A DNA stretch of 9,143 bases from AG-12 sp027319585 (GTDB lineage Bacteria; Chloroflexota; Dormibacteria; Aeolococcales; Bog-877), in the NCBI GenBank assembly GCA_027319585.1, contig DAHVMY010000053.1, positions 1 through 9,143 of the forward strand, given 5' to 3'. This document shows positions 1 to 7,415 of the stretch, piece after piece (positions within the stretch are counted from its first letter, which is position 1; each line of letters starts with the position of its first letter). Made by a program: the position numbers and the translations under genes. The notes below the pieces were generated by a model. The model saw nothing but the letters and a program-made list of their open reading frames with translations. It was not told the DNA's origin and made no database searches.

Positions 1-1
1 G

Positions 2-88
2 GTGTGGTCCGATCAGGCGGCCGCTCCCGGCGATTTGGTCCAGCTCAGGGTGACCTCAGCCACCGCCTGGCAGCTCATAGCCGGCTGA
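2..88 (+). CDS. miaB: C-terminal end of a MiaB-like tRNA methylthiotransferase (TRAM domain), truncated by the window edge
   Basis: Read in the frame starting at base 2, the first 28 codons are open and end at TGA 86-88. The peptide contains PGDLVQLRVTSATAWQLIAG, which fits the last strand pair of a TRAM domain (Gly, hydrophobic-x-Val pattern, then a Thr/Ser-x-x-Trp-x-Leu-x-Gly ending), as at the C-terminus of MiaB-family radical-SAM enzymes. MiaB adds the methylthio group to i6A37 of tRNA, the step after MiaA. The context supports the call: miaB directly precedes mutS in many bacteria, and miaA lies further along this same cluster. The stop overlaps the mutS ATG by one base (TGATG). Only the tail is visible, so the radical-SAM and iron-sulfur cluster domains cannot be checked; another TRAM protein such as RimO or an RNA methyltransferase is possible. 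Confidence 0.6.
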   Translation: MWSDQAAAPGDLVQLRVTSATAWQLIAG

Positions 89-2700
89 TGCCGGGCTTGG
101 CCGAAGCCGCCCCGAAGGAAGCCGCCGTCAACTCCGCTGGAGCCAAGGAGACCCCGGCCTGGCGGCAGTATCTCGCGGCCAAGCGGGACCACCCGGACTG
201 CGTGGTCCTGTTCCGCCTGGGAGACTTCTTCGAGATCTTTGGTGACGATGCCCAGGAGGCCTCGCGCATTCTCGGGCTGACGCTGACCGGCCGCGACTTC
301 GGTCGGGGTGGGCGTGTTCCCATGTGCGGGGTCCCGCATCAGAGCGTGCAGGTCCACGCCGGCAAACTCTTGGCCGCAGGCAAACGGGTCGCCATCTGCG
401 ACCAGGTTGAGGCTCCCGTCAAAGGCGGCAAGCTGGTGGCGCGACGGGTGGTGCGCGTGCTCACCCCGGGGACCCTGGTTGAGGATTCCCTGCTCGACCC
501 GAAGTTGCCCAGGCGCTGCGCCGGTTTGCTGGCGGTGGAGGAAGGCGTCGGGATCGCGGTGGTCGACTTCAGCGCCGCAGAGTGCGTCCTGACGTTACGG
601 CCGGAGTCGGCAGCGCCCGGGGACCTCGTCGACGAACTCCGGGTGTGGGACGTGGCGGAGCTGGTGGTGCGGGAAGACCAGAGCTCGCTGTTCGTGCTGC
701 CAGCCATCTCCCAGAGCACCCGCCGGATCGGTGACTTCGGGGTCGAGGCGGGCAGGGAGCTGCTGGACGGGGCCGGGGTCCTGGTCCCGCAGCAGGCTCC
801 ACCCCAACTGGCGGATGCTGCGCTGATGGCCCTGGCGGCGGTCGCGGCTCATGGCTTCGCCGGGAACCTCTCCTTGCAGACTTCCGGCCTGCGAGTCGCC
901 TGGCGCCTGCCGGGCCAGGTTATGGAGTTGGACGCCAGCACCGTCCGCAATCTGGAGCTGCTCGAGCCGGCCGGCGAGTCGGGGTCGTCGCTGCTCGGCA
1001 TGGTGGATCGCACTACCACAGCATCGGGCGGGCGCCTGCTCCGCCGATGGCTCCGGGCGCCTCTGGTCGACCTGCACCAGCTGCGGGAGCGTCAAATGGC
1101 GGTCGGCGAGATGGTGGCGCGTGGCTTGGACCGCGAGGAGCTGCGCGGGCTGATGCGCCGGTGCCGGGATCTGGAACGGCTGAGCGGGCGCTGTGTCCAG
1201 GGCCTCGCAGGTCCGCGTGACCTGCAGCAGCTGGCCCAGACGGTGCGGTTGCTCCCGGAGCTGGCAGCGCGCTTGGAGCCGACGCAGGCTGCCCCCCTTC
1301 AGGCGCTGAGACCAGAGCTGCTCCAGGCACCGACCGGGCTGGCCGATCGGATCGAGGCGGCGCTGGTGGACGAGCCCCCAGTGCTGGCCCGTGACGGCGG
1401 CTTCATCCGCAGTGGCTACGACGCGGAGCTGGACGAAGTTGTGGCAGGGGGTGCTGCCGCCCGGGACTACATCTCCTCGTTGGAGGCCAGGGAGCGAGAA
1501 CGCACCGGGATCAAGGGTCTCAAGGTGGGATACAACCGCGTGTTCGGGTACTACCTCGAGATTCGGGGCGGCCAGCACCCGAGTCTCCCACCGGAATACG
1601 TGCGACGGCAGACCCTCGTCGGAGCCGAGCGGTACGTCACCGCCGAGATGAAGGACCGGGAGGCCGTGGTCCTCACATCGCGGGAGATGGCTCTGGAGCG
1701 CGAGCAGGCAATCCTGCGCGAGCTCGTCAGCGCGGCCGGGGCCCACGCGCGCCAGCTGGGCCGGTGCAGCGCCGCGCTGGCCGAGCTGGACTGCCTGCTC
1801 ACCCTGGCCAGCGTGACCGCGGATCAGGGTTGGGTAATCCCCGAGATCGATGGCTCCAGATCCATGGTGCTGACACAAGGCCGACATCCGCTGGTGGAGG
1901 AGGCCCTCGGCGCGGGCCGATTCGTGCCCAACGATGTCACGATGGACGGAGAGTCGGAGCGGATCTGGCTGATCACCGGGCCCAACATGGCGGGCAAGTC
2001 CACCTTCCTGCGCCAGGTGGCGGTCATTTGCCTGCTTGGCCAGGTGGGTTTCGGGGTACCGTGCCGGGAGGCTCGCTGGGGCCTCGTTGACCGGATATTC
2101 ACGCGCGTGGGGGCGCAGGACGACCTGACCGGCGGCCGGAGCACGTTCATGGTGGAGATGACCGAGGTGGCGCAGATCCTGCGGCGAGCCACGCCACGAA
2201 GCCTGCTGGTGCTGGATGAGGTGGGCCGGGGCACGAGCACATACGACGGAATGAGCCTGGCGCAGGCGATTCTGGAGTACCTCCACGACACGCCGTCGGT
2301 GGCCGCCCGCACTCTCTTCTCGACCCACTACCACGAGTTGACGGCCCTGGACCGCCTGCCGGCGCTGCGCAATTACCGCGCCGAGGTCGTCGAGGACGAG
2401 CTGAGTGGTGAGGTCACCTTCCTCCACATCATGGTTCCCGGGGGTGCGGATCGCTCCTACGGCATTCACGTGGCAAGGTTGGCCGGGCTTCCCCCGGAGG
2501 TGCTGGAGCGAGCCCAGGTGATCCTCAGAGAGCTGGAGTCCAAGCGTCCATTGGCCGAGGAGGTTGCGGTTGGTCAGCAGCTGACGCTACCTCTGACCAG
2601 TGCCCATCCGATGGTCGAGGAGCTGAGAGCGATAGAGGTCGACCGCATGACCCCGCTTGAGGCACTGCAGAAGCTGGCCGAGTGGCAGAAGCAAGCATGA
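88..2700 (+). CDS. mutS: DNA mismatch repair protein MutS
   Basis: Mismatch-recognition ATPase that binds mispairs and small loops in DNA and recruits MutL; cytoplasmic. The 870-residue product has the usual full length (E. coli about 853). The N-terminal mismatch-binding domain carries the Phe-x-Glu motif (F47-F48-E49 in GDFFEIF), whose Phe stacks on the mispair. The C-terminal ABC-type ATPase has Walker A GPNMAGKST (631-639), the GGRSTFMVEM signature around S685, Walker B LLVLDE with D710-E711, and the STHYHE switch His at 747. A QLTLPL peptide at 831-836 resembles a beta-clamp-binding motif, and the C-terminus has the usual TPLEAL segment. ATG 88 is chosen because it overlaps the stop of the upstream gene as TGATG; there is no clear Shine-Dalgarno sequence, as expected for coupled translation. 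The frame stays open to the window start, but that DNA is better explained by the upstream gene. The next gene, mutL, overlaps by four bases. Confidence 0.97.
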   Translation: MPGLAEAAPKEAAVNSAGAKETPAWRQYLAAKRDHPDCVVLFRLGDFFEIFGDDAQEASRILGLTLTGRDFGRGGRVPMCGVPHQSVQVHAGKLLAAGKRVAICDQVEAPVKGGKLVARRVVRVLTPGTLVEDSLLDPKLPRRCAGLLAVEEGVGIAVVDFSAAECVLTLRPESAAPGDLVDELRVWDVAELVVREDQSSLFVLPAISQSTRRIGDFGVEAGRELLDGAGVLVPQQAPPQLADAALMALAAVAAHGFAGNLSLQTSGLRVAWRLPGQVMELDASTVRNLELLEPAGESGSSLLGMVDRTTTASGGRLLRRWLRAPLVDLHQLRERQMAVGEMVARGLDREELRGLMRRCRDLERLSGRCVQGLAGPRDLQQLAQTVRLLPELAARLEPTQAAPLQALRPELLQAPTGLADRIEAALVDEPPVLARDGGFIRSGYDAELDEVVAGGAAARDYISSLEARERERTGIKGLKVGYNRVFGYYLEIRGGQHPSLPPEYVRRQTLVGAERYVTAEMKDREAVVLTSREMALEREQAILRELVSAAGAHARQLGRCSAALAELDCLLTLASVTADQGWVIPEIDGSRSMVLTQGRHPLVEEALGAGRFVPNDVTMDGESERIWLITGPNMAGKSTFLRQVAVICLLGQVGFGVPCREARWGLVDRIFTRVGAQDDLTGGRSTFMVEMTEVAQILRRATPRSLLVLDEVGRGTSTYDGMSLAQAILEYLHDTPSVAARTLFSTHYHELTALDRLPALRNYRAEVVEDELSGEVTFLHIMVPGGADRSYGIHVARLAGLPPEVLERAQVILRELESKRPLAEEVAVGQQLTLPLTSAHPMVEELRAIEVDRMTPLEALQKLAEWQKQA

Positions 2701-4436
2701 ACGCGACCGAGCCAGGGGACGCCCCGGACGGGGGTCGGATCCGGCTGCTCGCGGCCGAAGTTGCTGAGGCAATCGCGGCCGGCGAAGTGATCGACAGGCC
2801 GGCCTCGGCGGTGAAGGAGCTGTTGGAGAACTCTGTCGACGCCGGGGCAACCCGGGTCGTGGTCGAGATCGAGGGCGGCGGGGTGGATCTCATCCGGGTG
2901 GTGGATGACGGGTCCGGCATGACCGCGGCGGAGCTGGAGGTCGCCTTCCAGCGCCACGCGACCAGCAAGCTCAGCACCATCGAGGACCTTTCGCGACTCC
3001 GCACCCTGGGCTTTCGAGGCGAGGCGTTGGCGAGCATCGCCGCAGTCGCCCAGGTTACGGTGATCAGCAGGACGCCGGGCAGCAGTCGAGCGTACTCGCT
3101 GACCATTGACGCAGACCGACGGCGCGGCCCGAGTGTCACCGCGGGCCCCCCAGGCACATCGATTACCTGCCGCTCGCTGTTCCACACCATGCCGGCCCGG
3201 CGGGCGTTCCTCAGATCCGCTCGCGCCGAGGCGTCAGCGTGCGCGAGGGTCGTCACCGAGGCGGCCCTCAGCCGTCCCGATCTGCACCTTGAGCTCAGGT
3301 CCCAGGGACGGCGCGTGTTCTCCGCCCCGGGGTCGGGATCACTGGTCGATGCGACTACTGCCGTGTTCGGCATTGAGGCGGGGGCGGGGCTGCTGGAGGT
3401 CGACCATACGGAGCAGCAGCTGAGGGTCCGAGGCCTGATCGGACCGCCGCAGTCCGCCCGACCCAGCCGCCAAGCGCTCGTGGAGATGGTGAATGGCCGC
3501 CGCGTCCACCACCGCGGGATCGAAGCCGCAGTCGTGGCCGCCTACCGGGGACTGTTGCCAGCAGACCGCTTCCCCCTGGCTGTCCTTGACATCCAGCTCG
3601 ATCCAAGCTTGGCAGACGTGAATGTGCACCCGACCAAACGCGAGGTGAGGTTCAAGGATGAGGGGGCGGTGTTCGAGCTCGTCCAGCGCGCCTGTTGGGA
3701 AGCCCTGCAGGGCAGTCGTCCCCGATCGCTGGTACTTCCCGCCACTGCATCGGTAGAGACGCGGGCCGAGCAGCTGCCCCTTTCCCAGTTCCGAGGCGCG
3801 GGCGATGGGGTGTCGACCTTTGAACCATCGACTCCCGGCCCGGCACTCTCCGAAGCCGGCATGTGGAGCTATCTGGGCCAGGCTCACAACCGCTATCTGC
3901 TGGCTCAGACGACCTCCGGTCTGGCTGTCATCGATCAGCATGCCGCCCACGAGAAGATCCTTTACGAGCGCTGGTGGGAGGAGTTGGATGAGGAGTCGGG
4001 AAGGCCGCACGCGGCCCAGGGGCTCCTCGAACCGGTCCTGGTCGAGATCCCCGAGGGCCTGCTGGAACAGGCGGGTGTCGGGGGGGCCAACCTGGCGCGC
4101 CTGGGCTTCGATGTCGAGCCCTTCGGACCGGCGACGCTTCGCTGCATGGCTGCACCCGTCGGTCTGCCGGTCAGCCTGGTGTCCACGACCATCCTGGATG
4201 TGCTTGAGATCAGCGCGCAGGGGACGACGGGAGGAGCGGATCGGCGCCATCGTTTGGCGGCATCCCTTGCTTGCCACAGCGCAGTCCGCTTCGGGGACCG
4301 CCTGGATCCCTCCCAGGCCCGAGCCTTGATCGCTGATCTGGCGACCACTCGAGGTGGCGTCACCTGCCCGCACGGCCGGCCGGCCATCCTGCTGTTGTCG
4401 GAGTCCCAGCTGCTTGGGGCCTTTCATCGAAGATGA
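2697..4436 (+). CDS. mutL: DNA mismatch repair protein MutL, endonuclease type
   Basis: MutS partner that couples mismatch recognition to strand incision. The product has 579 residues. The N-terminal GHKL ATPase shows KELLENSVDAGA with catalytic E41 and Mg-binding N45 (matching E. coli E29 and N33), then DDGSGM, the HATSKL stretch and TLGFRGEAL. A VNVHPTKREVRF segment closes the N-terminal half. After a short linker (about 345-390), the dimerisation/endonuclease domain carries DQHAAHEKILYE (413-424), which fits DQHA-x2-E-x4-E exactly, plus ACHSAVR (525-531) and CPHGRP (557-562), the Cys/His metal ligands. It ends FHRR, like the conserved C-terminal F-x-R of nicking MutLs. So this is the MutH-independent kind found in most bacteria. 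ATG 2697 overlaps the mutS stop as ATGA; a GTG five codons earlier is less likely. The linker holds QLPLSQF (359-365), a weak clamp-binding candidate. Confidence 0.97.
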   Translation: MNATEPGDAPDGGRIRLLAAEVAEAIAAGEVIDRPASAVKELLENSVDAGATRVVVEIEGGGVDLIRVVDDGSGMTAAELEVAFQRHATSKLSTIEDLSRLRTLGFRGEALASIAAVAQVTVISRTPGSSRAYSLTIDADRRRGPSVTAGPPGTSITCRSLFHTMPARRAFLRSARAEASACARVVTEAALSRPDLHLELRSQGRRVFSAPGSGSLVDATTAVFGIEAGAGLLEVDHTEQQLRVRGLIGPPQSARPSRQALVEMVNGRRVHHRGIEAAVVAAYRGLLPADRFPLAVLDIQLDPSLADVNVHPTKREVRFKDEGAVFELVQRACWEALQGSRPRSLVLPATASVETRAEQLPLSQFRGAGDGVSTFEPSTPGPALSEAGMWSYLGQAHNRYLLAQTTSGLAVIDQHAAHEKILYERWWEELDEESGRPHAAQGLLEPVLVEIPEGLLEQAGVGGANLARLGFDVEPFGPATLRCMAAPVGLPVSLVSTTILDVLEISAQGTTGGADRRHRLAASLACHSAVRFGDRLDPSQARALIADLATTRGGVTCPHGRPAILLLSESQLLGAFHRR

Positions 4437-5353
4437 CTCAAGTCGCGTCCGAGGCCGTGCTCGCCGTCATGGGCCCGACCGCGGCTGGCAAGACGGCCCT
4501 GGCGGTGGCGCTGGCGCGCGCGGTGGGCGGCGAGCTGATCAACGCCGACTCGCGGCAGGCGATCGCCGAACTCAGGATTGGGGTCTGCAAGCCGACCCCC
4601 GGTGAACTTGGCGGGGTGCCCTGCCATGGGCTGGACTGGCGGCGCCTAGATGAGCCCTTCACGGTGGCTGAGTTCGTCGCACTGGCTTCCAGGCAGCTGG
4701 CACAGTGCCGCGAGCGGGAGCAGGCTCCCATCCTGGTCGGGGGGACCGGTCTGTACGTTCGAGCCCTCCTGGAAGGGTTCGACTTCGGGGTCGCAGGTGA
4801 GCCACTGCCCTCACCTCCAGACCCCGGGGGGGAGGATCTTGCCCAGGCGCTGGCTGAGCTCGAGCGCCGCTCGCCGGCGAAATACCTTGAGGTGGACCGC
4901 CGCAACCCCCGGCGAGTCTTCCGCGCGTTGGCTCTGGCCAGATCTGGAGTGGCTGCGGCCAAGGTGCGGCCGGGGTGGCGAGCGCTCAGGCTGGGCTGCA
5001 TGGTCCCGCCGGAGGTGTTGCGCGGTAGAATCAGCCGCCGGTCCGACCAACTGGTTGGCGCTGCCTTGCGGCAGGAGGTGGAGGCGCTCTTGGACGCCGG
5101 GTTTCCTCCGTCCACGATCGCCGAGGCGGCGATCGGCTACCGAGAGGCGCTCGCCTGGATCCAGGGCGCGGTGAGCCGGGAAGGGGCGGTCGCTCAGGTG
5201 GCCCAGCGGACCTGGCGCTACGCCCGCAGCCAGATGACATGGCTGCGGAAGGAACCCGATCTGGTATGGATTGACGGAACCGCCGACCTGGGCAAGATGC
5301 TGGAGTCGGCGCTGCAACTGGTTGAGCGGCGCTTCACCAAGGAGGCAATTTGA
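4433..5353 (+). CDS. miaA: tRNA dimethylallyltransferase MiaA (divergent)
   Basis: Transfers the dimethylallyl group from DMAPP to N6 of A37 in tRNAs reading codons that start with U; its product is the substrate of MiaB. The 306-residue protein has the family length. Visible motifs: P-loop GPTAAGKT (14-21), catalytic Asp-Ser in ADSRQ (D39-S40), GGTGLYV (103-109), NPRRVFRAL (158-166), AIGYREAL (233-240) and RTWRYARSQMTWLR (259-272), which matches the family's R-x-YA+-Q-x-TW-hydrophobic-R block. Departures from the usual pattern: DSRQAI in place of DS-x-QVY, CHGLDWRRLDEPF in place of HHLID plus DEPF, and RALALARSG in place of RALE plus TG, with a shortened insert region around 119-155. The enzyme is probably active but belongs to a divergent branch. 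ATG 4433 overlaps the mutL stop as ATGA and lacks a strong ribosome binding site; hflX overlaps the end as TTGA. Confidence 0.92.
   Translation: MTQVASEAVLAVMGPTAAGKTALAVALARAVGGELINADSRQAIAELRIGVCKPTPGELGGVPCHGLDWRRLDEPFTVAEFVALASRQLAQCREREQAPILVGGTGLYVRALLEGFDFGVAGEPLPSPPDPGGEDLAQALAELERRSPAKYLEVDRRNPRRVFRALALARSGVAAAKVRPGWRALRLGCMVPPEVLRGRISRRSDQLVGAALRQEVEALLDAGFPPSTIAEAAIGYREALAWIQGAVSREGAVAQVAQRTWRYARSQMTWLRKEPDLVWIDGTADLGKMLESALQLVERRFTKEAI
5339..5345 (+). promoter_or_regulatory. Strong Shine-Dalgarno for the hflX TTG start
   Basis: AAGGAGG lies inside the last codons of miaA, four bases before TTG 5350. It is the only near-perfect ribosome binding site seen within the mutS-to-hflX block. 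It decides the choice of a TTG start that overlaps the miaA stop, since no ATG lies nearby in frame before residue 22. The spacing is slightly short. Confidence 0.7.
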
Positions 5354-6711
5354 CAGCTCGGGGCTCAGGTAACCAACCGGGCAAGGCTCGCTTCACGGTC
5401 TTCGACGAGTCCATGCAGGCGCGCGGTGAGCGGGCCTTCCTGCTCGGGTGGGCACCGACCGAGCAGGCGTTGCGCGCGGTTGAGGAGGAGATGGAGGAAC
5501 TGCGGGAGCTCGCCCTGACCGCCGGAGCTCAGATCGTCGGCTCGGATATTCAGCGGAGGGCCCAGGTCGATCCGGGACTGTTCTTCGGACGGGGCAAGGT
5601 GGAAGAGGTCACCTCGCTGCGCGAGAGCCTAGACTTCGGCCTGCTCATCACCAACGACGAACTGTCGCCCCGCCAGCAGCGCAACCTGGAGGAGGCCACG
5701 GGGGTGCCCATCGTCGATCGCACCGGCTTGATCCTCGACATCTTCGCGCAGCATGCCCGCTCCCGTGAGGGGCGGATCCAGGTGGAGGCGGCGCAACTCC
5801 GACACCTCTTGCCCAGGCTCGCAGGCTCGGCGGGCTTGTCGCGGCTCGGAGGTGGCATTGGCACCAGGGGACCCGGCGAGCAGAAGCTGGAGACCGATCG
5901 GCGCCGGATCAGGACCCGGCTGGCGTCGCTGGAGCGCTCAATCCGCCAGTTGGCGGAGGAGCGGGCCCTGCACCGCGCAGGTCGTCGCCGGCTCCCATTC
6001 CGCTCGGTAGCGCTGGTCGGCTACACCAATGCGGGTAAGTCGTCTCTGCTCAACGCCCTCACCCGGGGCGGGGCGCTGGCGGAGAACCAACTGTTCGCGA
6101 CCTTGGACCCGACCACCAGAGCGGTCGCCCTACCGGGAGGACAGCCCTGTTTGCTGATTGACACGGTGGGGTTCATCCAGAAGCTGCCCCACGAGCTGGT
6201 GGCGGCGTTCCACGCCACCCTGGAAGAGGTCCAGGAGGCCGACCTGATCGTCCATGTCCTGGATGCCAGTCGGGCGGGAGCCGAGCGCAGGCTGGAGACC
6301 GTGCATGCCACCCTCGATGAGCTCGGTCTCTCCGACCGTCCCATGCTGCTGGCGGTCAACAAGGCCGACCTATGCTCTCCCGATGCTCGCCTGCGCTTGC
6401 AGATGTTCGCCCCGGAGCCGTATCTGGGAAGTCAGCTGGTCAGTGCCCACACCGGGTACGGGCTCGAGTCCCTCCGGGACAAGATCGGGGAGGCGCTGGG
6501 CCGCGAGATGGAGCCCGTGGAGACCACGATTCCGTACCGCCATCTGCACATCCTCACCCGCTGGCGGCGCTATGGCGTGGTCGAATTCGAGCAGTTCACC
6601 GCGCTTGGCGTTCACGTGCGGGGACGTGTCCCGCACGCTCTGGGCGGTCAGCTGAGCAAGCTGATCGGCGGGCCGGATGCCGAGGTGGCGATGGAGCCGC
6701 CCCCGGCCTGA
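5350..6711 (+). CDS. hflX: GTPase HflX (ribosome-splitting factor)
   Basis: Translation GTPase that binds the 50S subunit or 70S ribosome and splits stalled ribosomes under stress; cytoplasmic. The product has 453 residues. The N-terminal HflX domain contains FFGRGKVEEV and DELSPRQQRNLEE, followed by the linker block GGGIGTRGPGE (167-177) and LETDRRRIRTRL, which leads into a helical, probably coiled-coil stretch. The G domain has G1 GYTNAGKSS (224-232), the LFATLDPTTR switch I region, G3 DTVGF (from D271), G4 NKAD (337-340) and a G5-like SAHTG. The C-terminal HflX domain follows (about 395-453). Start: TTG 5350, backed by AAGGAGG four bases upstream and a TTGA overlap with the miaA stop. In E. 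coli hfq sits between miaA and hflX; here there is no room for it. The gene ends 24 bases from the convergent lexA stop. Confidence 0.95.
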   Translation: MTARGSGNQPGKARFTVFDESMQARGERAFLLGWAPTEQALRAVEEEMEELRELALTAGAQIVGSDIQRRAQVDPGLFFGRGKVEEVTSLRESLDFGLLITNDELSPRQQRNLEEATGVPIVDRTGLILDIFAQHARSREGRIQVEAAQLRHLLPRLAGSAGLSRLGGGIGTRGPGEQKLETDRRRIRTRLASLERSIRQLAEERALHRAGRRRLPFRSVALVGYTNAGKSSLLNALTRGGALAENQLFATLDPTTRAVALPGGQPCLLIDTVGFIQKLPHELVAAFHATLEEVQEADLIVHVLDASRAGAERRLETVHATLDELGLSDRPMLLAVNKADLCSPDARLRLQMFAPEPYLGSQLVSAHTGYGLESLRDKIGEALGREMEPVETTIPYRHLHILTRWRRYGVVEFEQFTALGVHVRGRVPHALGGQLSKLIGGPDAEVAMEPPPA

Positions 6712-6728
6712 GTCATGAGGGCGGGCTC
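6694..6728. terminator. Imperfect hairpin at the hflX/lexA convergent junction, possible weak bidirectional terminator
   Basis: GAGCCGCCC (6694-6702) can pair with GGGCGGGCTC (6719-6728) as two short stems of five and four base pairs around one bulged G, with a 16-base loop holding the hflX stop. There is no T-tract on either side, so a classic intrinsic terminator is not supported. Its placement exactly where two convergent transcripts end is the main argument for it. Confidence 0.25.
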
Positions 6729-6735
6729 GGTCAGC

Positions 6736-7365
6736 TCACGCGCGCAGGAGCCGGATCACCGCCGACACTCTACCCTCCACCTTGGCGTCCTTGACGACGA
6801 TCGGCTCATAGGTTGGGTTCGAAGGCTGCAGCCGCACCTGTCCGGGTTCCTTGTAGATTCGTTTGACCGTGACCTCGGCATCCCCGGTGGTCGAGTTCTC
6901 CAGCCTCACGACGGCCAGGGATCCGTTGGGGGCGTCGGTGCCGGGCTTGACGACCACAAGGTCGCCGTCGAAGATCCCGTCCCCGATCATGCTGTCGCCC
7001 TTGACTCGCAGCACGAAGGATCCCTCATCGCCGGCGATTTCAGGGCCGAGCGACAAGTGATCCTCCACGTTCTGTTCCGCCAGGATCGGCGCCCCGGCTG
7101 CGACCTGGCCTACCACGGGAAGTGAAAAGGCGCTCAGTCGCTGGCCAAAGGAGTCCGTCAGACTCACCGTCCGCGACTTGGTGGGGTCGCGTCGAATCAC
7201 CCCCTTGCGTTCCATGACATTTAGGTGGTTCTGGACCGTGGAGCTCGAGCTCAGCCCGACGGCGTCCCCGATCTCACGAACCGACGGGGGGTACTCCCCG
7301 CGGCGTGCGCGGGCGCGCAGGTACTCGACGATCTCCTGTTGGCGGGGAGAGAGGGCTTCTCTCAT
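6736..7365 (-). CDS. lexA: SOS transcriptional repressor LexA
   Basis: Repressor of DNA-damage genes that self-cleaves when bound to RecA filaments. The 209-residue product has the standard two-domain layout. The N-terminal winged helix-turn-helix spans about residues 5-67, with SVREIGDAVGLSSSSTVQNHL as the helix-turn-helix core followed by a wing (KGVIRRDPTKSRTV). The linker holds the cleavage site QVAAGAP, with the scissile Ala90-Gly91 bond. The peptidase S24 domain has the catalytic Ser125 in GDSM and the general-base Lys168 in VTVKR, so autocleavage should be intact. ATG at 7365-7363 is chosen because ACCTCCT on the + strand (AGGAGGT in the gene's sense) lies five bases upstream; the in-frame extension to 7425 would run through the promoter. 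A candidate operator overlaps the predicted transcription start, suggesting autoregulation. It is convergent with hflX and divergent from the membrane gene. Confidence 0.96.
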   Translation of the reverse strand: MREALSPRQQEIVEYLRARARRGEYPPSVREIGDAVGLSSSSTVQNHLNVMERKGVIRRDPTKSRTVSLTDSFGQRLSAFSLPVVGQVAAGAPILAEQNVEDHLSLGPEIAGDEGSFVLRVKGDSMIGDGIFDGDLVVVKPGTDAPNGSLAVVRLENSTTGDAEVTVKRIYKEPGQVRLQPSNPTYEPIVVKDAKVEGRVSAVIRLLRA

Positions 7366-7370
7366 GGGTG

Positions 7371-7377
7371 ACCTCCT
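7371..7377 (-). promoter_or_regulatory. Ribosome binding site of lexA
   Basis: In the lexA sense this reads AGGAGGT, nearly perfect complementarity to the 16S rRNA 3' end, five bases before the ATG. It fixes the start of lexA and rules out the longer in-frame versions. Confidence 0.85.
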
Positions 7378-7397
7378 GAACTGCGGTTCCGCCATAA

Positions 7398-7409
7398 GAA
7401 CATATGGTC
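7398..7409. promoter_or_regulatory. Candidate LexA operator (SOS box)
   Basis: GAACATATGGTC on the + strand (GACCATATGTTC in the lexA sense) matches the Gram-positive/actinobacterial SOS box core GAAC-N4-GTTC with one mismatch (GGTC for GTTC). The ATAT spacer is the same as in the well-known GAACATATGTTC form. It lies 33-44 bases upstream of the lexA ATG and directly downstream of a -10-like element, so a bound repressor would cover the start of transcription. This fits lexA autoregulation. Binding by this LexA is inferred from position and similarity only. Confidence 0.65.
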
Positions 7410-7415
7410 GAAGCG

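Noticed and set aside
4..87. N-terminal extension of MutS from GTG at base 4
   Set aside because: The residues are basic and low-complexity, unlike MutS N-termini, and the same bases in another frame read as a TRAM-domain ending whose stop overlaps ATG 88.
595..2469. Long open antisense frame (624 codons) opposite mutS
   Set aside because: It mirrors a certain gene in high-GC DNA, where the complementary frame often lacks stops; no domain is recognisable in its translation.
2682..2696. GTG 2682 as the mutL start
   Set aside because: ATG 2697 gives the standard ATGA overlap with the mutS stop and already includes the whole ATPase domain with a short leader.
3339..4427. Long antisense frame opposite mutL
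   Set aside because: Shadow of mutL, whose motifs are complete; composition is non-protein-like (rich in Gln, Arg, His).
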